A stretch of DNA of 34,190 bases, from assembly GCA_025937085.1 (NCBI GenBank), contig JAICSC010000005.1:1-34190 (forward strand), in the 5' to 3' direction. Source of the DNA: Nocardioides sp. GTDB lineage: Bacteria > Actinomycetota > Actinomycetes > Propionibacteriales > Nocardioidaceae. Shown piece by piece: positions 30,478 through 34,190 of this stretch. Under the pieces are notes generated by a model, which made no database searches, had not been told where the DNA came from, and saw only the letters and a list, made by a program, of their open reading frames with translations. The position numbers were made by a program, and so were the translations under genes. How positions within the stretch are numbered: the first letter of the stretch is position 1; the number at the start of each line of letters is the position of its first letter.

Positions 30478-31863
30478 TCAGTCCATGTCGACGTGTGCGT
30501 AGGGGTCGACGGGGCCGAGACGACGTGCGCTGGTGGTCATCGGCACGCTCTTGGGGAAGTTGTTCAACCAGTACTCGATGTAGCCCTGGTAGCGGAGGGT
30601 CGCGTGGGTACGCCGGATCACGCCCATGTTCTCGTCGGACCCGGTCGCCAGGGCCGAGAGGTTCGCCGAGCCCTGGACGGTGACGTGCGCCCCCCGGTTG
30701 TGACCTAGGTGTCCGTTGATGGTGAGCACCTTCAGGTGGAAGTAGTTGTCGAACTCACCGTCGCCGTTGAAGTCCTGCACGAGATGCTTGATCGGCACGG
30801 CTCCTCGGCGCCCGCTGGGATCGGTCAGCAGACGATGGATGTCGCGGCCGAGCACGGTGTAGCCGACCCGGATGTCGCAGCCCGCCTGCCACAGCTGCCT
30901 GATTCGCTGTGCCGCCCGCATGCCGAGGGCGCCGCGCATCACGTCGGGGGCCATCCGGATGATCGTCCGCCCGTGCTCGCCGGCGCCCTTGGCACCCCAG
31001 CAGCGCACCTTGTCGAGCAGCGCCATCCGCGGGTCGCGGTGGAAGTTCCGCCCGCGCTCCGGAGCGAACGACAAGGTCACGCTGCCCGCCCTCATCTTCT
31101 GGTACTGGCGAGGGGCGGGCCGGTCACGGAGCATCTGGCCGAAGATGTGCCGCCCGAAGCGGTACAGCTTGCGGCTGTGGATCGCGTAGACGTCGTTCCA
31201 CTGGTTCGTCGAGGCGGCCGCGGTCAGGTTCATCGAGCCCTCCATCACCACCTTGTGGGCACCGCCGGTGTGGGAGAACAGGAAGAACTTCGAGTGCGCC
31301 TGACCCCGGGAACCACGGCACGAGTGGACGCAGACCATGGCGTGGCTGCGCCGCCGCTTGGGCAGCTTCATGTTCCGGTTGTTCTGGTGGAGCCCCGCCC
31401 GCAGTCGCCGGAACGACGGGTTGGGGACCTCTGTCATGTTGTTCTGATCCATGATCGCCAGGACGCGCACCCCGCGCTGCTGGGCCCGGAGCAGGTAGGT
31501 GACCACCGAGCGCGACATGATGTTCCAGGACATGATCCGGATGATGCTCTTCTTCCGGGCGTGCTGGATCGCGGCCTGGACGACGTTGAGGGCGCGGTAC
31601 TTGGTGGGGCCGTCGCCGAGCGGGTTGTTGAACGTGGGTCCGTAGTCGGGCTGGAAGCGGTGGACCTTCTTCGTCCCGCTGCGGGCTGCGGCCTGGCCGC
31701 TGCCGACGCCCAGTGCTCCGGTCGTCCTCGCTGTCACGGTGCGCGTCGCCGCGGTGGTGCCCGTGGTCCGGTCCCCCGCCGGCGACGCAGTCGCCGATGG
31801 AACGGTCACGATGGTCGCGGCCAGCAGAGCAGCGCTCCACCCCGCGATCGACCTAGCGCGCAT
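30478..31863 (-). CDS. Secreted phospholipase D-like protein with two HKD motifs
   Basis: 461 residues. A signal peptide (MRARSIAGWSAALLAATIV..., cleavage near 26) is followed by a Thr-rich linker and two PLD halves: H190-x-K192 with GS-x-N (S210, N212), and H376-x-K378 with S399 and N401. PLD enzymes cleave or transfer phosphodiesters (lipids, DNA) through a phosphohistidine; here the target is unknown. Cys pairs support export. It heads the operon PLD, LicD-MT, DUF6752, sulfotransferase. The 31864-31982 leader has no gene; a TATGCT box (31945-31940) without a good -35 may be its promoter, and AGGTGG precedes the ATG. Confidence 0.92.
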   Translation of the reverse strand: MRARSIAGWSAALLAATIVTVPSATASPAGDRTTGTTAATRTVTARTTGALGVGSGQAAARSGTKKVHRFQPDYGPTFNNPLGDGPTKYRALNVVQAAIQHARKKSIIRIMSWNIMSRSVVTYLLRAQQRGVRVLAIMDQNNMTEVPNPSFRRLRAGLHQNNRNMKLPKRRRSHAMVCVHSCRGSRGQAHSKFFLFSHTGGAHKVVMEGSMNLTAAASTNQWNDVYAIHSRKLYRFGRHIFGQMLRDRPAPRQYQKMRAGSVTLSFAPERGRNFHRDPRMALLDKVRCWGAKGAGEHGRTIIRMAPDVMRGALGMRAAQRIRQLWQAGCDIRVGYTVLGRDIHRLLTDPSGRRGAVPIKHLVQDFNGDGEFDNYFHLKVLTINGHLGHNRGAHVTVQGSANLSALATGSDENMGVIRRTHATLRYQGYIEYWLNNFPKSVPMTTSARRLGPVDPYAHVDMD

Positions 31864-31982
31864 GTGGGCCACCTGTCGTCGTCCTGTCTGTCGGTCTTGG
31901 TCGGCCCGACGACGCACCACACCCCGTGAACCGCCGCCGAGCATACCGCTGTGTTGCCGCAGTTCTGCTCTGGCCGGCCGCG

Positions 31983-32393
31983 TCAGCCGCGGCACACCCG
32001 CACCGAGTGGAGGTACTGCTCGTCGTGCACGAGGTCCCTCGAATGATGGATCCGGCCGCCGAGGACGGCGTACCAGTGGTTGTCGAAGCGCACCATCCGT
32101 TGGCCGGAGGAGCAGCCGAGCCGGTCCGCGCGCGTTTCGTTCGTGCCCTGCACGCATCCCCGGTAGTTGTGCGGGAGCTTGGCACCGGCCTGCCAGACCT
32201 CGCCACAGGCGGGGAGGTCGCTCGCCGTGCTGCCGCTCGTGGTCTGGCTCGCTGAAGGGCTGCTGCTGCCTGCGGTGGACTGTCCGGCGCTCGGGTCGAC
32301 GGCCGACGACGAACCCGAGCCGCATCCCGCGAGCACTCCAGCCGCCGCCACCATCGCGACGGCTCCCCCGACGAGTCGCATCATGTCCGCCAT
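31983..32393 (-). CDS. Small secreted lipoprotein, Cys-rich C-terminal domain
   Basis: 136 residues. A lipoprotein signal with lipobox LAGC (Cys near 24) precedes a Ser/Gly-rich linker and a compact domain of about 75 residues with Cys in LPACGE, RGCVQG, LGCSSG and VRVCRG, probably two disulfides. The family is not recognised. It would be anchored outside the membrane beside the PLD operon, 119 bp upstream of it on the same strand. ATG 32393 is used; ATG 32384, 7 nt after TACCAT, would be a leaderless alternative. Confidence 0.75.
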   Translation of the reverse strand: MADMMRLVGGAVAMVAAAGVLAGCGSGSSSAVDPSAGQSTAGSSSPSASQTTSGSTASDLPACGEVWQAGAKLPHNYRGCVQGTNETRADRLGCSSGQRMVRFDNHWYAVLGGRIHHSRDLVHDEQYLHSVRVCRG

Positions 32394-32514
32394 GGTAAAG
32401 GACCAGGCGACCGGAACCGGTACCGACGCGGAAGTCGGCGGAGCATCGGCGGGCCACCTGCAGGGGCCCTTTCCGGCATGCGCGAGCCACCGTCTCTCGC
32501 GGCAGTACGACGGG

Positions 32515-32526
32515 TAGCCTCCGATC
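32515..32526 (+). promoter_or_regulatory. Leaderless-type -10 element for the MgtE-N/CBS gene
   Basis: TAGCCT (32515-32520) precedes GTG 32527 by 6 nt with no Shine-Dalgarno sequence. The divergent 133-bp region to the lipoprotein contains no other gene. Confidence 0.5.
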
Positions 32527-33870
32527 GTGACCTCCACGCCGACCCGTGTCTTCGTCGCACGGCTCGTCGGACTGCCGATCTTCGACCCCCAGGGGGACCA
32601 GGTCGGCAAGGTTCGCGACGTGGTGGTCGCCATCCGCTCGGAGGGCAACCAGCCGCGGGTGCTCGGCATGGTCGCCGAGGTCTTCGGCAGGCGTCGGATC
32701 TTCGTGCCGATGACCAGGGTGACCCACATCGACAGCGGGCAGGTGTACACCACCGGCCTGCTGAACATGCGGCGCTTCGAGCAGCGGCCCACCGAGACGC
32801 TGGTGATCGGCCAGCTGCTGGACCGGACCGTGACGATCACGTCCGGCGCGGAGGGCGCACAGGGCAATGGCGAGGCCGATGGGCTGCGCGGCACCGTGTA
32901 CGACGTCGCCATGGAGCAGGTGCGCACCCGGGACTGGGTGCTCAGCCGAGTGGCGGTGCAGGAGCCCGGCAAGGGCCTGCGCCGCAAGGGACAGACCCAC
33001 GTCGCCGAGTGGCGCGACGTCGTCGGCCTGGTCGGGCGCGAGCCGACCCAGGGTGCGACCCACCTGATCGCCGCCCTCAACGAGATGCGGGCCGCCGACG
33101 CCGCCAACGTGATCCACGACCTGCCGCCCGAGCGCCGTACCGCCGTCGTCGCGGCGATGGACGACGAGCGGCTGGCTGACGTGCTCGAAGAGCTCCCGGA
33201 CGAGGACCAGGTCGAGATCCTCGAGCACCTCGACAGCGAGCGCGCCGCCGACGTCCTGGAGGAGATGTCCCCCGACGACGCCGCCGACCTGATCGCGGAC
33301 CTGCCACCGGACACCGCCGCCAGGCTGCTGGACCTGATGGAGCCCACGGAGGCGGAGGACGTGCGGCGGCTGTTGTCCTACGCCGAGGAGACCGCCGGCG
33401 CCATGATGACGCCCGAACCGGTGATCCTCGGTCCGGACGCCACGATCGCCGACGCGCTGGCGCACATCCGCAACGCCGAGCTGCCACCGTCCCTCGCCTC
33501 GATGGTCTATGTGTGCCGACAGCCGCTGGAGACCCCGACCGGCAAGCTGCTCGGCGTGGCGCACTTCCAGCGGCTGCTGCGCGAGCCTCCATCGACGTTG
33601 GTGGCCGCGGCGCTCGACCAGTCGATGGACCCGCTGCACCCGGAGGCCACGATCGACGAGGTGGCCGCCCACCTGGCGACGTACAACCTGGTCGCCGCGC
33701 CGGTGGTCGACGAGGACGGCCACCTGCTCGGTGCGGTCACGGTCGACGACCTGCTGGACCACATGCTCCCCGAGAACTGGCGTGACCAGCCGCTGGGCGG
33801 ACACCATCCGGCTCCGCTGTCGCCGCAGGGGGCGCGCCATGGCACCGCGCCGGAGGCGCGCCATGGCTGA
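32527..33870 (+). CDS. PRC-barrel, MgtE N-domain and CBS-pair protein (soluble, MgtE-related)
   Basis: 447 residues without membrane helices. Residues 1-150 form beta-rich PRC-barrel-like repeats (LPIFDPQGDQVGKVRDVVV near 16). An MgtE_N superhelix follows, about 185-280, with repeated ERLADVLEELPDEDQVEIL-type units, and then a CBS pair (MMTPEPVILGPDATIADAL near 295; MDPLHPEATIDEVAAHL and AAPVVDEDGHLLGAVTVDDLL near 365-415). MgtE itself has a membrane channel after the CBS domains; here it is absent, so this is a regulatory or sensor homologue rather than a transporter. The stop overlaps the DUF1003 start region by 8 bp. Confidence 0.92.
   Translation: MTSTPTRVFVARLVGLPIFDPQGDQVGKVRDVVVAIRSEGNQPRVLGMVAEVFGRRRIFVPMTRVTHIDSGQVYTTGLLNMRRFEQRPTETLVIGQLLDRTVTITSGAEGAQGNGEADGLRGTVYDVAMEQVRTRDWVLSRVAVQEPGKGLRRKGQTHVAEWRDVVGLVGREPTQGATHLIAALNEMRAADAANVIHDLPPERRTAVVAAMDDERLADVLEELPDEDQVEILEHLDSERAADVLEEMSPDDAADLIADLPPDTAARLLDLMEPTEAEDVRRLLSYAEETAGAMMTPEPVILGPDATIADALAHIRNAELPPSLASMVYVCRQPLETPTGKLLGVAHFQRLLREPPSTLVAAALDQSMDPLHPEATIDEVAAHLATYNLVAAPVVDEDGHLLGAVTVDDLLDHMLPENWRDQPLGGHHPAPLSPQGARHGTAPEARHG
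33831..33867 (+). repeat. 13-bp direct repeat duplicating the DUF1003 start
   Basis: GGCGCGCCATGGC occurs at 33831-33843 and 33855-33867, 24 bp apart. Both contain an ATG in the DUF1003 frame (33839 and 33863). In the MgtE-N frame it encodes ARHG twice. Confidence 0.8.
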
Positions 33871-34190
33871 GCGGCGCGGGAGCCGGCTGGACACCCCCAA
33901 GGAGCAGCGCCGCACGCTGATCCGGACCCCGTCGTACGACCGCGACGCGTTCGGCGTGTTCGCCGAGCAGTTCGCTCGCTACATGGGCACCGCGAGGTTC
34001 CTGCTCTGGATGACGGTGTTCGTGGTCGGCTGGATCGGCTGGAACGCGCTGGCGCCGCACGGGCTGCGCTTCGACAACTACCCGTTCATCTTCCTCACCC
34101 TGATGCTGAGCCTGCAGGCGTCGTACGCCGCTCCGCTGATCCTGCTCGCGCAGAACCGGCAGGAGGCCCGTGACAAGGTGGTGGCCGAGC
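33863..34190 (+). CDS. DUF1003 domain-containing membrane protein (5' part, runs off the window)
   Basis: 109 residues are visible. The basic N-terminus with TPKEQRRTLIRTPSYDRDAFG leads to two membrane helices: RFLLWMTVFVVGWIGWNAL near 45-63 and PFIFLTLMLSLQASYAAPLILLA near 74-96, then QNRQEARDK, the DUF1003 signature. Function unknown; the gene usually follows the MgtE-N/CBS gene in actinobacteria. GGAGG lies 7 nt before ATG 33863; the duplicated ATG 33839 would add eight residues. No stop before the window end. Confidence 0.9.
   Translation, partial: MAERRGSRLDTPKEQRRTLIRTPSYDRDAFGVFAEQFARYMGTARFLLWMTVFVVGWIGWNALAPHGLRFDNYPFIFLTLMLSLQASYAAPLILLAQNRQEARDKVVAE

Noticed and set aside
31940-31945. 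Firm promoter call for the PLD operon
   Set aside because: TATGCT on the minus strand is a fair -10, but no -35 is found at 16-18 nt; mentioned only as a possibility.
1-34190. tRNA, rRNA, insertion sequences or prophage genes
   Set aside because: I saw no tRNA-like cloverleaf, rRNA sequence, transposase, integrase or phage structural gene in any part of the window.

Overview
The window is GC-rich, densely coded actinobacterial chromosome with many GTG/TTG starts, start/stop overlaps and leaderless-type promoters. Gene content and order fit Nocardioides or a close relative (Propionibacteriales); this is an inference from protein families, not a database match. From memory of the Mycobacterium tuberculosis map, MoeZ / TetR / DUF3107 / ferritin-like / RhlE-type helicase / ParA / histidine phosphatase follow the order of Rv3206c to Rv3214. 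DUF6758, MarC, the MgtE-N/CBS protein and DUF1003 are usually close neighbours in actinobacteria, so this is an old core region with an accessory insert at about 16.8-32.4 kb.

Layout: (a) 1-1451, end of an oxamate carbamoyltransferase-like pair (unknown tail, then DUF1116/AllG). (b) 5801-1414, minus strand: a translationally coupled MoxR/DUF58 operon (DUF4129, small membrane protein, MoxR, DUF58, membrane protein, alkyltransferase-like DNA repair protein). (c) Secreted trypsin-like protease with terminator. (d) 7.0-16.8 kb core block: MoeZ, TetR, DUF3107, two GlsB/YeaQ membrane proteins, ferritin-like protein, DEAD helicase, L,D-transpeptidase coupled to an orphan ParA, SDR, MarC, DUF6758, phosphatase. 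(e) 16.8-22.5 kb metabolic genes: MFS, MaoC, SMP-30, DUF5302, YbjQ, DUF2332, acyl-CoA dehydrogenase. (f) 22.6-32.4 kb exported/surface island: acyltransferase-SGNH protein, EEP nuclease, EEP fused to a dead PLD-like domain, sulfotransferase, DUF6752, LicD-methyltransferase fusion, two-HKD secreted PLD protein and a lipoprotein. (g) MgtE-N/CBS protein and DUF1003 (cut by the window end).

Most unusual signal: two same-strand gene junctions carry 11-bp tandem repeats in which every unit contains a GTGA or ATGA tetranucleotide. With an 11-nt period each start codon opens a four-codon frame whose TGA overlaps the next start. The result is a ladder of tetrapeptide ORFs running from the upstream gene into the start codon of the downstream gene (5036-5112 and 30410-30476, both minus strand). 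The unit sequences differ, so the arrays probably arose independently. Shorter or imperfect junction repeats at 16174-16201, 28828-28877 and 9022-9075 suggest a genome-wide tendency. The second theme is the nuclease/PLD/surface-decoration island, including an EEP nuclease with a catalytically degenerate PLD domain beside an intact relative.
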